Shown here: in pieces, positions 18,931 through 27,696 of the stretch
Position numbering within the stretch: position 1 is the stretch's first letter
How the letters are laid out: each line of letters begins with the position of its first letter
Assembly (NCBI GenBank): GCA_025041175.1
Contig: JAKCFJ010000004.1
Coordinates: 1 to 64,000, forward strand
Source of the DNA: Halobacteriales archaeon YIM A00010
GTDB lineage: Archaea; Halobacteriota; Halobacteria; Halobacteriales; Haloarculaceae
Length of the DNA: 64,000 nt
Direction of reading: 5' to 3'
Program-made: the position numbers and the translations under genes
Notes under the pieces: generated by a model
Told to the model about the DNA's origin: nothing
The model's database searches: none
The model's input: the letters and a program-made list of their open reading frames with translations, nothing else

Positions 18931-19618
18931 GTGTTCAGATACGGATGAAGTGTGAGGCGGTTCGTTTTCTGAGTGCTCTATGCCCAAAAACGACCGCCTC
19001 AACGGTTGTTTGGACGACATCGACTTGGATTTTATGGAGCGAGAAGCAACACCGCGACTGTTGATGAAGCTCGGTATTCAGCTCCATCTTGCTGGTCTAT
19101 CGCTTTCGAATACCGTTGCTATTCTTGAGATATTCGGTGTTGAACGGGCTCGTTCGACCGTCCACAACTGGGTTCACAAGGCTGATCTACAGCCAGAGGA
19201 TGGACGAAGTCCGGATCACATTGCGGTTGACGAGACTGTGATCCGACTCAACGATGAGCAGTATTGGCTGTACGCAGCTGTTGATCCCGAAACAAACGAA
19301 TTGCTTCACACAATGCTTGAACCGACGACAAACACGGTTCTCTCCAACTCATTTCTCACTGCACTCGCCGAGAAGCATGATGTTGAGGAGGCTGTGTTTC
19401 TCGTTGATGGCTCGCATTCATTACAACACGCGTGTCGTCGACACGGCTTCGATGTCAGATATGAACGCCACGGAAATCGGAACAGCGTCGAACGTATATT
19501 TCGTGAAATAAAACGACGTACCTCTTCGTTCTCAAACTGTTTCAGCAATGCCAAAGCAGAAACTGCAAACGAGTGGTCAGATCATTCGCCTTCGCATGGA
19601 ATCAGCTTATCTGAACAC
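18931..19618 (+). mobile_element. IS6-type insertion sequence, 688 bp
   Basis: Terminal inverted repeats GTGTTCAGATA (18931-18941) and TATCTGAACAC (19608-19618) bracket one transposase gene. Size and layout fit haloarchaeal IS6-family elements. The 8 bases outside each end (CTGAGGCG and TACCGTAA) do not match, so there is no target-site duplication. That points to recombination or a flanking deletion after insertion and agrees with the chimeric junctions around it. Confidence 0.82.
18980..19614 (+). CDS. IS6-family DDE transposase, frameshift near its C-terminus
   Basis: About 211 residues. The DDE catalytic core shows IAVDETVIRLNDEQYWLYAAVD with the first Asp, EEAVFLVDGSHSLQHACRR with the second, and NSVERIFREIKRRTSSFSNC with the Glu. 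The N-terminal helix-turn-helix region is SNTVAILEIFGVERARSTVHNW. At about 19577 the reading frame slips. The expected ending RSFAFAWNQLI and stop at 19614 are one frame away, so the last 12 residues are altered in the uncorrected reading, which runs on past the IS end. Probably inactive unless the indel is a sequencing error. Confidence 0.85.
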
Positions 19619-19637
19619 TACCGTAAACACGTACGTA

Positions 19638-19650
19638 AATATTATATGGG
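19638..19650 (+). promoter_or_regulatory. TATA-like box for the first sulfatase
   Basis: AATATTATATGGG just outside the right IS end, about 29-41 bases before the ATG at 19679. It lies next to the IS terminus, so the element may have changed how the sulfatase is expressed. Confidence 0.45.
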
Positions 19651-19678
19651 TAGGAGTGAATGTGGTATTTGAGTGCAT

Positions 19679-21241
19679 ATGACACAACCAGAGGCCAGCG
19701 ATTCGACGGGTAGTGAAACTGTCTTAGACCAGGTTTATAGGCGGAATTTCGTGAAAACGATTGGTGCGGTGGGTACAGCGGGAGTAGGTCTCACTACAGG
19801 TAACGCAGCCGCTAATGGTGACTCGGCAGATGAGAGCCAGAATAGTGGACAGAGCAACTTCTGCGATGCAGAACAACCGAACATTGTCGTCTTCTTTGCT
19901 GACGACATGGGATACGGCGATATCGGGTGCTTCGGGAATCCGTTTATCCACACGCCCAATCTCGATCAAATGGCTGCCGAGGGGGCGAAGTTTACCAATT
20001 ACACGTGTGAGGGCCCCGTCTGCTCACCCGCACGTAGTGCACTGCTTACCGGCTCGTACCCGAAACGGACTGGAATGCATGACGGCGTCGTCTTCCCTCG
20101 AGATAATTGGGGACTTGATCCCGAGGAAGAGACGATCGCGGACGTCCTTTCCGATGCGGGATACGCTACGGGGGCTTTCGGCAAGTGGCATCTGGGGCAT
20201 CGTGACCCTTTCCTTCCAACGAACCAAGGGTTCAACACCTACTTTGGAACCCCATATAGCAACGATATGCTTCCGGAACATATTCTTACTGATATCCGGG
20301 ACGAGAGGTGGCCAGAACTCCCGCTCATTCGAGATGGGGAAGTAATAGAATATGGTCCCGATCAGGGAGAGCTGACGAGGCGATTGACTGAGGCAGCGAA
20401 AGACTTTATTACGGAGAATCAGGACGATCCGTTCTTCACTTATATTCCGTACCCGATGCCACACCTTCCGATCTACGCTTCCGAAGAGTTCAGGGGGACC
20501 AGCAAACGAGGATTGTTCGGCGATGTCATTCAGGAGTTGGATTGGGGTGTCGGCCAAATCCTCGACCACCTAGAGGAACTCGATCTCGACGAGGACACCC
20601 TCATGGTCTTTACGACTGACGACGGTCCGTGGGAATTCGCACCTGACTGGGAGATGTGGTACGATGTGGAAGATGCTCCAGTCTCAGAGCTTACTGGAAA
20701 CACGGGTCCCTTTCGGGGTGCTAAACAAACTACCTGGGAGGGTGGGCTCCGCATACCATGCATCATGCGGTGGCCGAGTACGATTCCTGAGAATACCGTC
20801 TGTCAAGAAATGACCTCATCCATGGACTTCTTCCCAACGTTCGCGAACCTCGCGGGCGCAAACACTAGCTCGAATCGGATAATCGACGGTAATAATATTC
20901 GTGCGTTGATGGAAAACCCCATCGAGGGAAATTCCCCACACCATATTCTGGTGCACTACGAAGGAGTTGGGCCCGAGTCCGGAGAATTGTCCGCCGTTCG
21001 CCACGTCAATGGGTGGAAATACCTCTTCCCGATTGAGGGCGATCCGGAGGAAGAGATACAGGTCAGAGACGAATCACTCCATAATATCTATATAGATATC
21101 AGTGAAGAGAATAATAGGATAGAGGAAAAAGGACAGCTAGCCAAGAGCCTCCAAGAAAACGGAGAAGCCTTCGATAAACAGTTGGAGGAGACCTCCCGAG
21201 GCCCTGCCACATCCGAAGAAGGTGATATTGGCCTCGCATAA
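19679..21241 (+). CDS. Arylsulfatase A-type sulfatase with Tat-like signal
   Basis: Intact type I sulfatase of about 520 residues that hydrolyses sulfate esters using a formylglycine made from cysteine. The signature GPVCSPARSALLTG has Cys115 in the C-x-P-x-R context. Metal ligands sit in IVVFFADDMGYGDIGCFGN and VFTTDDGPWEFAPDW. Substrate-pocket residues are in GKWHLGH. The N-terminus has YRRNFVKTIGAVGTAGVGLT, a twin-arginine-like export signal, so it likely acts outside the cell. ATG at 19679 is preferred to GTG at 19673. It converges on the formylglycine-generating enzyme gene 96 bases downstream, which should activate it. Confidence 0.94.
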   Translation: MTQPEASDSTGSETVLDQVYRRNFVKTIGAVGTAGVGLTTGNAAANGDSADESQNSGQSNFCDAEQPNIVVFFADDMGYGDIGCFGNPFIHTPNLDQMAAEGAKFTNYTCEGPVCSPARSALLTGSYPKRTGMHDGVVFPRDNWGLDPEEETIADVLSDAGYATGAFGKWHLGHRDPFLPTNQGFNTYFGTPYSNDMLPEHILTDIRDERWPELPLIRDGEVIEYGPDQGELTRRLTEAAKDFITENQDDPFFTYIPYPMPHLPIYASEEFRGTSKRGLFGDVIQELDWGVGQILDHLEELDLDEDTLMVFTTDDGPWEFAPDWEMWYDVEDAPVSELTGNTGPFRGAKQTTWEGGLRIPCIMRWPSTIPENTVCQEMTSSMDFFPTFANLAGANTSSNRIIDGNNIRALMENPIEGNSPHHILVHYEGVGPESGELSAVRHVNGWKYLFPIEGDPEEEIQVRDESLHNIYIDISEENNRIEEKGQLAKSLQENGEAFDKQLEETSRGPATSEEGDIGLA

Positions 21242-21337
21242 GATAAAATAAGTACTAGAATTGGTGGCCTCGATAACTGTTTTTCCAAACGACCGAGTTG
21301 GGGTAACTCCACTCGTCGTGTGGAATTACAGTTCTAT

Positions 21338-22336
21338 TCATACGTCAACAACACAGCGGAATCCGAGATTCCCGGTCGAACTATCAGGCGTGTTCTTTCC
21401 GCGAGCGGGGAGGCGATAGCGGTTACAGTAGGAGTCGTGGCAAAGGTACGAGCCGCCGCGCATCACTTTTTGATCGCCGTCGGACGGTCCCGTCGGATTC
21501 TCGGGATCGTAGGCATCAGTTGTGTGGTAATCGGCACTGAACCAGTCGGCGCACCACTCCCATACGTTGCCGGAGACGTTGTGAAGGCCGTGTCCGTTTG
21601 GTTCGAACTCATTCACCGGTGCTGTTCTGCGGTACCCGTCGTCGTTGGTATTGTGTTCAGGAAACTCACCTTGCCAGATGTTACACCGGTGCTCCCCGTC
21701 CGGCTTCAGTTCGTCACCCCAGGGGTAACGCTTGCCCTCGAGACCGCCGCGAGCAGCGTACTCCCACTCAGCCTCCGTGGGGAGACGCTTTCCCGCCCAG
21801 TCGGCGTACGCTGCGGCGTCCCGCCAGGAAACGTGTGTCACTGGATGTTTCAGCAAGCCTTCCTCAACTACGTCAGATCCGGGACCATACGGCCGGAACC
21901 AGGTCGCTTCTTCGACAGCGACCCACCACGGGGCTTCGGCGACGTTCTGGAGGACGTGATCGCGCGCTTCGTCGGTGAGGAAGTCCTGGAACACGAACGA
22001 CCAGCCGTACTTCTCGGCGTCCGTCGTGTATCCCGTCTCCTGGACGAACTTCAGGAACTGCGCGGTCGTCACCGCGTACTTGTCGATGTAGAACGGGTCC
22101 ACGGTCACGTCGCGAGCTGGTCCTTCGCCGTCGGCGGGGAATCCCCCGTCCGAATCCGTCCCCATGGTGAACGTTCCACCGTCTACTCTGATCATCGCCG
22201 CCGTACGGTCATCGTCGGGCGTCGCGAGTTCCGTCGTCGAACGGCGAGTCGCGGCGGAGTCCGTACACCCCTCCGTATGTGATGGAGAACTCTCACTCCG
22301 GGAAGACGCACAGCACGCGGGGTCGTTGTCGGCCAT
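21338..22336 (-). CDS. Formylglycine-generating enzyme (sulfatase activator)
   Basis: Intact 332-residue SUMF1/FGE-family protein that oxidises the sulfatase active-site cysteine to formylglycine with O2. Seen directly: [19 protein letters not shown] at the start of the domain, [46 protein letters not shown] and the active site [19 protein letters not shown]. The two cysteines, 299 and 304, have the same five-residue spacing as in the human enzyme. The first 45 residues are polar and low-complexity, with no signal peptide, so it probably works in the cytoplasm before Tat export. It lies between two sulfatase genes. Confidence 0.94.
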   Translation of the reverse strand: MADNDPACCASSRSESSPSHTEGCTDSAATRRSTTELATPDDDRTAAMIRVDGGTFTMGTDSDGGFPADGEGPARDVTVDPFYIDKYAVTTAQFLKFVQETGYTTDAEKYGWSFVFQDFLTDEARDHVLQNVAEAPWWVAVEEATWFRPYGPGSDVVEEGLLKHPVTHVSWRDAAAYADWAGKRLPTEAEWEYAARGGLEGKRYPWGDELKPDGEHRCNIWQGEFPEHNTNDDGYRRTAPVNEFEPNGHGLHNVSGNVWEWCADWFSADYHTTDAYDPENPTGPSDGDQKVMRGGSYLCHDSYCNRYRLPARGKNTPDSSTGNLGFRCVVDV

Positions 22337-22546
22337 ACCCTCAATTTCCCCGTTCTCGCTGTAAACGTTACGGCGAGACCGACAAAGGCCTCGGGACAGT
22401 GAGTCCGCCGCTAAGGAATTCAGTCGCTATCCTCGGCTGTCGTGCGCTGAGAGCCGTTACGACGGCAGTGACGCCATGTTCACCGGCCCACGCCGGTACC
22501 GGGAACTACGAGATACTCGAACTGGTCCCTGGCTTCCCAGGCGATA

Positions 22547-24202
22547 TCAGGAGGTGACCGTGAAAATCGCTTCTCGAACGTCGCTTTCGCGATACCCGTA
22601 GCGGATCGCCTTCGCTCGCACCGTCGTCTCTCCCTCCGAGAGCGAGATCGGTCCCGTGTACAGTTCCCAGTGAGAGTCGTCCGTCGTCTCGGTGGTGTAC
22701 ACGATCGACGCACCCTGGGTGTCACAGTGGATAGTCACCATTGCTGGCGCCGTGAACTCGCCGCCGTCCGGCGCCGCGTCGGTCATCCGATTTTCCGGCG
22801 CGTTCGGCACGAAGGTCGGCGTCACCGTCGTCGGTTGCTCCCCGTCGGGCCACATCCGGTCGACCATTCTGGTTTCGTCGACGTGGCCCAAATCGTCGAT
22901 GTTGTCGAGCCATTCATCCATCGCCGTCCGCAGCTCCGCGAGGACATCCGAGTAGTCGAGATCCCTCGCCAGGTTCTCGGTTTCGTGCGGATCTTCCCGC
23001 AGGTCGTAGAGTTCCTCGGGCGGTCGGCCGCCTGACAGTAACTCGGCTACGGGCCCCTCGAGTTCGCCTTTGGCGTGCAGTCGAAGGAGATCCTGCATCG
23101 CCGAGCCCTGGGCTCGAAACGGTACCCAGACCAGCGGCGGATTGGACTGATCATAGTTTCGGATGTACTTATATCGATTTCCGCGGATCGACCGAACCAT
23201 GTCGTAACTCTCGTCGATGCGGTCGCGGGCGGCCATCACGTAGTCCCGGGGGTCGCTCTCCTCGGGACCGAGGAACGGCTTGCCCTGCATCCATGGAGGG
23301 ATGTCGACACCAGCCAGCGACAGCATCGTCGGACCGAGGTCGACGAGGCTGACGAGCCTGTCACTTCGCTCGCCGCCGTCGATCTCGTCCAGCCATCGGA
23401 CGATCAGAGGGACGTTTACTCCGGACTCGTACAGCGTCCGTTTCGCCCGGGGGAGCCCTTCACCGTGGTCGCTCCAGATAACGACGATCGTGTTCTCTGC
23501 GAGTCCGTCCTCCTCGAGTTGCTGCAGTAGCCGGCCGGCTTCGGCGTCCGATCGAGCAATGTTGTCGTACTGGCGTCCGATCGCTTCCCGGACCCCATCT
23601 GTGTCGGGAAGGTACGGCGGGACCTCGACGGCGGCTGGGTTCGTTTTCGGCTCTCCCTGAACGCCGACCGGCCCTTCCTCCCACATTCCGCTTTCGTGGG
23701 TACGCATCGGGTTGAATACCGAGAAGAACGGCTGATCGTCATCGGGGCGGTTCCGCCAGTGCGCCTTGTCGTGGCACTCGTCCCAGATCGACACTGGAGG
23801 GACGAAATCATGCGGACTCTCGCCAAGATTGTCGAACTGGTAGTCAGTCTTCTCGTTGTTCGTACAGTAGTAGCCGGCCGCACGAAGGTACTCGGGGAAC
23901 GCCGTGACGTAATGCGGCGGGACGGACGAATACGGTGTTGGCAGGCCGGGGGTGTCCTCGTTCGTGTGCTTTGTCCGCATGTGATGGGTCCCGATCGACG
24001 TTTGGTGACACCCCGTGATCACCGAAGAACGGGAGGGAGCACAGACGCCTGCGGTCGTACATACTTCAGTGTAGACGCGGCCGTCGGAGGCGACGGCATC
24101 GATATTCGGTGTCTCAGCGAGTTCGTCGCCGTAGCATCCGAACCGCGGACTCGTATCTTCGAGCGTGATCCAGAGGATATTCGGTGCCCGGTCAGAGCTC
24201 AT
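22547..24202 (-). CDS. Sulfatase with C-terminal chitobiase-like domain
   Basis: Type I sulfatase of about 551 residues, nearest to heparan N-sulfatase-like members. The formylglycine site is TTAGVCAPSRSSVITG with Cys54. Metal ligands lie in ILWITLEDTSPRFGCYGD and in TIVVIWSDHGEGLPRAKRT, and ELYDLREDPHETENLA is the usual end of the catalytic domain. After residue 455 comes a separate beta-sandwich resembling the C-terminal domain found in chitobiases: GGEFTAPAMVTIHCDTQGA and SLSEGETTVRAKAIRYGYRES. No signal peptide at the chosen start ATG 24202. An upstream ATG at 24241 lacks homology. Confidence 0.92.
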   Translation of the reverse strand: MSSDRAPNILWITLEDTSPRFGCYGDELAETPNIDAVASDGRVYTEVCTTAGVCAPSRSSVITGCHQTSIGTHHMRTKHTNEDTPGLPTPYSSVPPHYVTAFPEYLRAAGYYCTNNEKTDYQFDNLGESPHDFVPPVSIWDECHDKAHWRNRPDDDQPFFSVFNPMRTHESGMWEEGPVGVQGEPKTNPAAVEVPPYLPDTDGVREAIGRQYDNIARSDAEAGRLLQQLEEDGLAENTIVVIWSDHGEGLPRAKRTLYESGVNVPLIVRWLDEIDGGERSDRLVSLVDLGPTMLSLAGVDIPPWMQGKPFLGPEESDPRDYVMAARDRIDESYDMVRSIRGNRYKYIRNYDQSNPPLVWVPFRAQGSAMQDLLRLHAKGELEGPVAELLSGGRPPEELYDLREDPHETENLARDLDYSDVLAELRTAMDEWLDNIDDLGHVDETRMVDRMWPDGEQPTTVTPTFVPNAPENRMTDAAPDGGEFTAPAMVTIHCDTQGASIVYTTETTDDSHWELYTGPISLSEGETTVRAKAIRYGYRESDVREAIFTVTS

Positions 24203-24474
24203 ACCATGTCCTCGACTGGCCGTTACAAAATATTTGCGCAAGATAGAGCCGACTGTCGCAAGATATCTTCCGACGGAAGAGGACGACTCTCACCACGTCA
24301 CTCCAGGCTACGCCGATTGTGAAATGGTTCCTGCAGTACCAACCAGACAAGGCGAACAATTCAGCCGGATGGACGATCACCAGCGAGTGAAGTCATCTCC
24401 CTTCCAAAATCGTCTTATGCTCACTCCATGGACGCACTCAGTGATGACACACAGGGTGCCCAGAAGTAACTGAC

Positions 24475-24724
24475 GTGCAGTCAGTCATCCCCATCTCGAC
24501 TGATATCATACACAGAATTGCGACGATCACCAGACAAGAGTTCGACCAGTTACCGTCTCTCTACGATTCGATCGACCCAGAAGCGCTCGATACTATCGTC
24601 GAGTCGGTTGGGGCGTCGCCGCTGACGATCCAGTTCGAATATACCCACTACGACGTTACGGTCACAGCCTTCCGGCGACATTCGTGTCGAGCCAACGGTG
24701 AAATATGGCGGCGATCATCCCTAA
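24475..24724 (+). pseudogene. HalOD1 output-domain protein, frameshifted
   Basis: Short haloarchaeal HalOD1 domain (about 80 residues), a presumed signal-output module. The conserved LPSLYDSIDPEALDTIVES is followed by PLTIQFEYTHYDVTVTA. Then an extra T near 24672 breaks the frame; in the shifted frame it continues SGDIRVEPTVKYGGDHP with a stop at 24722. A GTG at 24475 is used as start. It stands alone between the sulfatase and the GH3 gene on the opposite strand. Unlike the 1-18 kb breaks, this one is an insertion. Confidence 0.65.
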
Positions 24725-24997
24725 TAGTCGCTCAACGACTCACCTAGTTCGGGATACGCTCTCGGTCAATCACAACTATTATCTTGATACATTGTCCGAA
24801 TGTACAGCCATCGGCGGCGGTCGCTTAATAAGGCTGGAGTGACAGGTGATTTCCCATCGATGCGCGGATTTCTCGCACACGTCCGATGCTATTCTGATAT
24901 TAGCGAGTAGGGCAGAGAAGCACAATCTCCAGCAGAGCGCGCATCGGTCAAGATGTCCTCCGAATTACGACGGCTATCGGGAACCTCGGTGTTCCCG
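24725..24997. other. Gap without gene
   Basis: About 270 bases between the HalOD1 remnant and the GH3 stop codon. I see no open frame with homology and no strong repeat. Confidence 0.4.
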
Positions 24998-27109
24998 TTA
25001 CAGCGTCGTCCCGAGGCGGACGTCCTGCGCCGAGCGGCCGACTTCGACCTCGAACGGTCCGTCGAGGTTGATCCAGCCCTCGGTCTCGTCGTACCGCGAG
25101 AAGGCCAGGTCATCGAGTTCGATGGCGACGGTCACGGATTCGCCAGCAGGGGCCCGAACCGACTCGAAGCCGGCGAGTTCCCGAATCGGTCGATCGTCGT
25201 CAGTCTCGGGCGCCCGGACGTACGCCTGCACGACTTCGCGCCCGTCGCAGTCGGACGTATTCTCGACGGTGACCTGCACCTGCCGCTCGTCGACAACCTC
25301 CACCGAGCGGTACGCGAAGTCAGCGTAGGAGAGTCCGTGCCCAAACGGGTAGATTGGGTCGGCATCGGTAGCGTCGAAGTGGCGGTACCCGACGAACAGG
25401 CCCTCCGCGTACTGTACTTCGCCGTCCTCGCCGGGGAACGTCGTGTCCGACCCCGCCGTCGGATAGTCGTCTTCGCGCGCGAACGTGACCGGGAGGCGTC
25501 CGCCGGCGTCGACGTCTCCGAACAGTACCGACGCGAGCGCATCACCGTCGGACTGGCCTGGATACCAGGACTCCAGCACCGCGCTCACGTCGGCTTTCCA
25601 GGGCATCTCGACGGGGCCGCTTGACTGCACGACGACGACGGTGTTGTCGTTCACGGCCGCAACTTCCTCCACGAGTTTGTCTTGCTGGCCGGGGAGTCGG
25701 AGACTCTCACGATCTTTGGCCTCCGTCGCGGCGTCCTGGACGACGACAATTGCGACTTCTGTGTTCGCCGCAGCGTCGATCGCAGCGTCAAGGCTCGGCT
25801 CCGGCTCTGCGTCGTCTTCGTCGTCCTCGTTGCCACCGAAGAACGAGATCTGTTCGATTTCGGGGATGCCCCGCTCGACGGTCGCGTCACCGGTCGTGCG
25901 CTCCCTGATCCCGTCGGCGGTCGCAACCACGTGGAGCGGTTCAAGTTCGGATGAACCTCCGCCACCGGTCTTCGCCTCTCGAACGCCGGGCCCGAGAACT
26001 GCGATGTCCGCGTCGTCATCCAGGGGCAGGATGTCCTCGTTCTTCAGGAGCACGGTGCCTCGCGCCGCAATCGTCTCCGCGAGCGTCCGATGGTTGGCAT
26101 CCTTGATCTGCCCGTCGTCTCGGCTGTCGTCGAAGAGCCCGATCCGCTTCATTTGCCGGAGGATCCTGACCACCATGTCGTCGACTCGCTCCTCGGGGAT
26201 CGCCCCTGATCGCACCGCGTCGACGAGCGGTTCGGTGAACTGTTCCGTATTCGACGGGTCCGGCATCCCTTCCGGAACCTCAGCTGTCTCGGCGAGGACC
26301 TGGCCGTCGTCGGCATCGTCGACATCCATACCGAACATCTTCCACAACTCTTCTCGCGTGATGCCCGGCATCTCGAGGTCGAGCCCCCCGTTAGCTGCAC
26401 CAACCGTACTGACAGTACCGAACCAGTCGGAGACGACGTACCCCTCGAAGCCCCACTCGTCCTTGAGCACGTCCGTGACGAGCTGGCGATGATCGCTCAT
26501 GAAGTCCCCGTTGACGCTGTTGTAGGCGGTCATCACCGATCCGGCGCCGGCGTCGACCGCCGCCTTGAATCCGGGGAGGTAGCACTCCCTGAGCGCCCGC
26601 TCACTGACGTCGACGTCGATCGAGGCCCGCTTGGTCTCCTGATTATTAGCGACGTAATGTTTCGGCGTTGCGACGACATTCTCCGACTGGAGTCCGCTGA
26701 CGGCCTCCTCCGCGAACGCTGATGTCACGACCGGGTCTTCCGAATAGTACTCAAAATTTCGGCCGCAGTGCGGCGCCCGGATCAGATTGAGCCCTGGACC
26801 GAGCACCGCGTCCTGGTTCCGCGCCTTCGCTTCCCGTCCCATCGCAGCGCCCTGTTTTCGGGCGAGTTTGGGATCAAACGTTGCGGAGAGCGCGATCGAA
26901 GCGGGGAAGGCGGTCGCCTGCTTCTCGCCCGCTCGTACGCCCATCGGCCCGTCAGCGAGCCGAAATTCGGGGATGCCAAGACGCTCGACCCCCGGTACGT
27001 ATCCAGTCGCCGTCCCCTCGGGATCGACCGCGCCGTTGACGAGTTGGACTTTCTCTTCGAGGGTGAGCTCCTGGAGCAGCTCTCGTACCGCAGTACTTGC
27101 TATCGCCAT
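24998..27109 (-). CDS. GH3 glycoside hydrolase (beta-glucosidase/xylosidase type) 1
   Basis: Intact, about 703 residues. Family 3 retaining glycosidase. The barrel domain shows RLGIPEFRLADGPMGVR and NQDAVLGPGLNLIRAPHCGR, with VVATPKHYVANNQETKR (substrate-binding Lys-His). The nucleophile Asp is in GYVVSDWFGTVST. The (alpha/beta)6 sandwich domain begins GTVLLKNEDILPL and contains AVLESWYPGQSDGDALASVL. A C-terminal fibronectin type III-like domain follows (PIYPFGHGLSYADFAYRSVEV). No PA14 insert. No export signal at ATG 27109, so it probably works on imported oligosaccharides. The upstream ATG at 27190 would add a non-conserved tail. Confidence 0.94.
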   Translation of the reverse strand: MAIASTAVRELLQELTLEEKVQLVNGAVDPEGTATGYVPGVERLGIPEFRLADGPMGVRAGEKQATAFPASIALSATFDPKLARKQGAAMGREAKARNQDAVLGPGLNLIRAPHCGRNFEYYSEDPVVTSAFAEEAVSGLQSENVVATPKHYVANNQETKRASIDVDVSERALRECYLPGFKAAVDAGAGSVMTAYNSVNGDFMSDHRQLVTDVLKDEWGFEGYVVSDWFGTVSTVGAANGGLDLEMPGITREELWKMFGMDVDDADDGQVLAETAEVPEGMPDPSNTEQFTEPLVDAVRSGAIPEERVDDMVVRILRQMKRIGLFDDSRDDGQIKDANHRTLAETIAARGTVLLKNEDILPLDDDADIAVLGPGVREAKTGGGGSSELEPLHVVATADGIRERTTGDATVERGIPEIEQISFFGGNEDDEDDAEPEPSLDAAIDAAANTEVAIVVVQDAATEAKDRESLRLPGQQDKLVEEVAAVNDNTVVVVQSSGPVEMPWKADVSAVLESWYPGQSDGDALASVLFGDVDAGGRLPVTFAREDDYPTAGSDTTFPGEDGEVQYAEGLFVGYRHFDATDADPIYPFGHGLSYADFAYRSVEVVDERQVQVTVENTSDCDGREVVQAYVRAPETDDDRPIRELAGFESVRAPAGESVTVAIELDDLAFSRYDETEGWINLDGPFEVEVGRSAQDVRLGTTL

Positions 27110-27326
27110 CGATGTGCTTGCTACCAGTTCACTTGATATAAAGATAGCTGTATTCACGCTAATATCACCAGTGATACCTAAATCGACCATTCGGAGGTCC
27201 GGTCGTTCGATCGCGTGCGTGTCACTAACAGTCCCAGTAAGCGGCGATATCGTCGCTTTCTTCCTCTAGTCTGTTTCCTCGATCGCCAGATGGGCTGTCC
27301 CGTTAATGGGTGATCAGGGTAATTCT

Positions 27327-27344
27327 TGTATTACTAGTATTACA
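27327..27344. promoter_or_regulatory. Palindromic element TGTATTACTAGTATTACA
   Basis: An 18-bp near-palindrome centred on ACTAGT, with 16 of 18 bases symmetric. It resembles the 16-bp element at 27685-27700. Position is about 220 bases upstream of the first GH3 start. Confidence 0.5.
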
Positions 27345-27385
27345 GGCACCTCGAATGTATACTGGCAGGGCAATCTTTCGATTCA

Positions 27386-27405
27386 TTACAACAGTACTGT
27401 TGTAA
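27386..27405. promoter_or_regulatory. Operator-like palindrome, copy 3 (perfect)
   Basis: TTACAACAGTACTGTTGTAA, a perfect 20-bp inverted repeat with no spacer. It is the best member of the six-copy family and defines its consensus. It is about 280 bases upstream of the first GH3 start. Confidence 0.75.
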
Positions 27406-27574
27406 AGCACAGACAGATCTAACAGCTGTTCGTTGATCACCTCCGCGATAGGGTACCAGGACGCGGAGAAGAGCTCCAGAGACCGCAGGAGATTTTACAC
27501 CCATACGTTCGTAATTGCCAGTGGTCGATCTGCTATCCGACTACGAGGGTGTAAGAAGATTAGGCAGCCCGATA

Positions 27575-27594
27575 TTACAACAGTGCAGATGTAA
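27575..27594. promoter_or_regulatory. Operator-like palindrome, copy 4
   Basis: TTACAACAGTGCAGATGTAA. The left half equals the perfect copy at 27386 through TTACAACAGT and the right half keeps TGTAA. The centre-to-centre distance from copy 3 is 189 bases, close to 18 helical turns, so looping between two bound dimers is conceivable. Confidence 0.65.
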
Positions 27595-27696
27595 GAGCCA
27601 GACGAGAAAATGTAAATGGGCTTCTGTTAGTGACTACAGCGCTGTTTCTGCTGTACATTGGTGATTCAAGAATGCCGGCAGTTGGTAATACTAGCA

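Larger units (their letters stand above)
27110..27696. promoter_or_regulatory. Intergenic control region between the two GH3 genes
   Basis: About 590 bases, A+T rich, with no gene. It contains two copies of the 20-bp operator family (27386 and 27575) and a separate 18-bp element TGTATTACTAGTATTACA at 27327. A near copy of the latter, GTAATACTAGCATTAC, sits at 27685 over the stop codon of the second GH3 gene. All lie upstream of the first GH3 gene, so it is probably under strong, ligand-dependent control. Confidence 0.6.

Noticed and set aside
24475-24724. HalOD1 protein as a regulator of the sulfatase/GH3 locus
   Set aside because: HalOD1 genes are scattered widely in haloarchaea, and this one is frameshifted and lacks a sensor or DNA-binding partner.
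27386-27405. Intrinsic transcription terminator
   Set aside because: The perfect palindrome has no loop and no following T-run, and its relatives lie upstream of genes, so an operator is the better reading.
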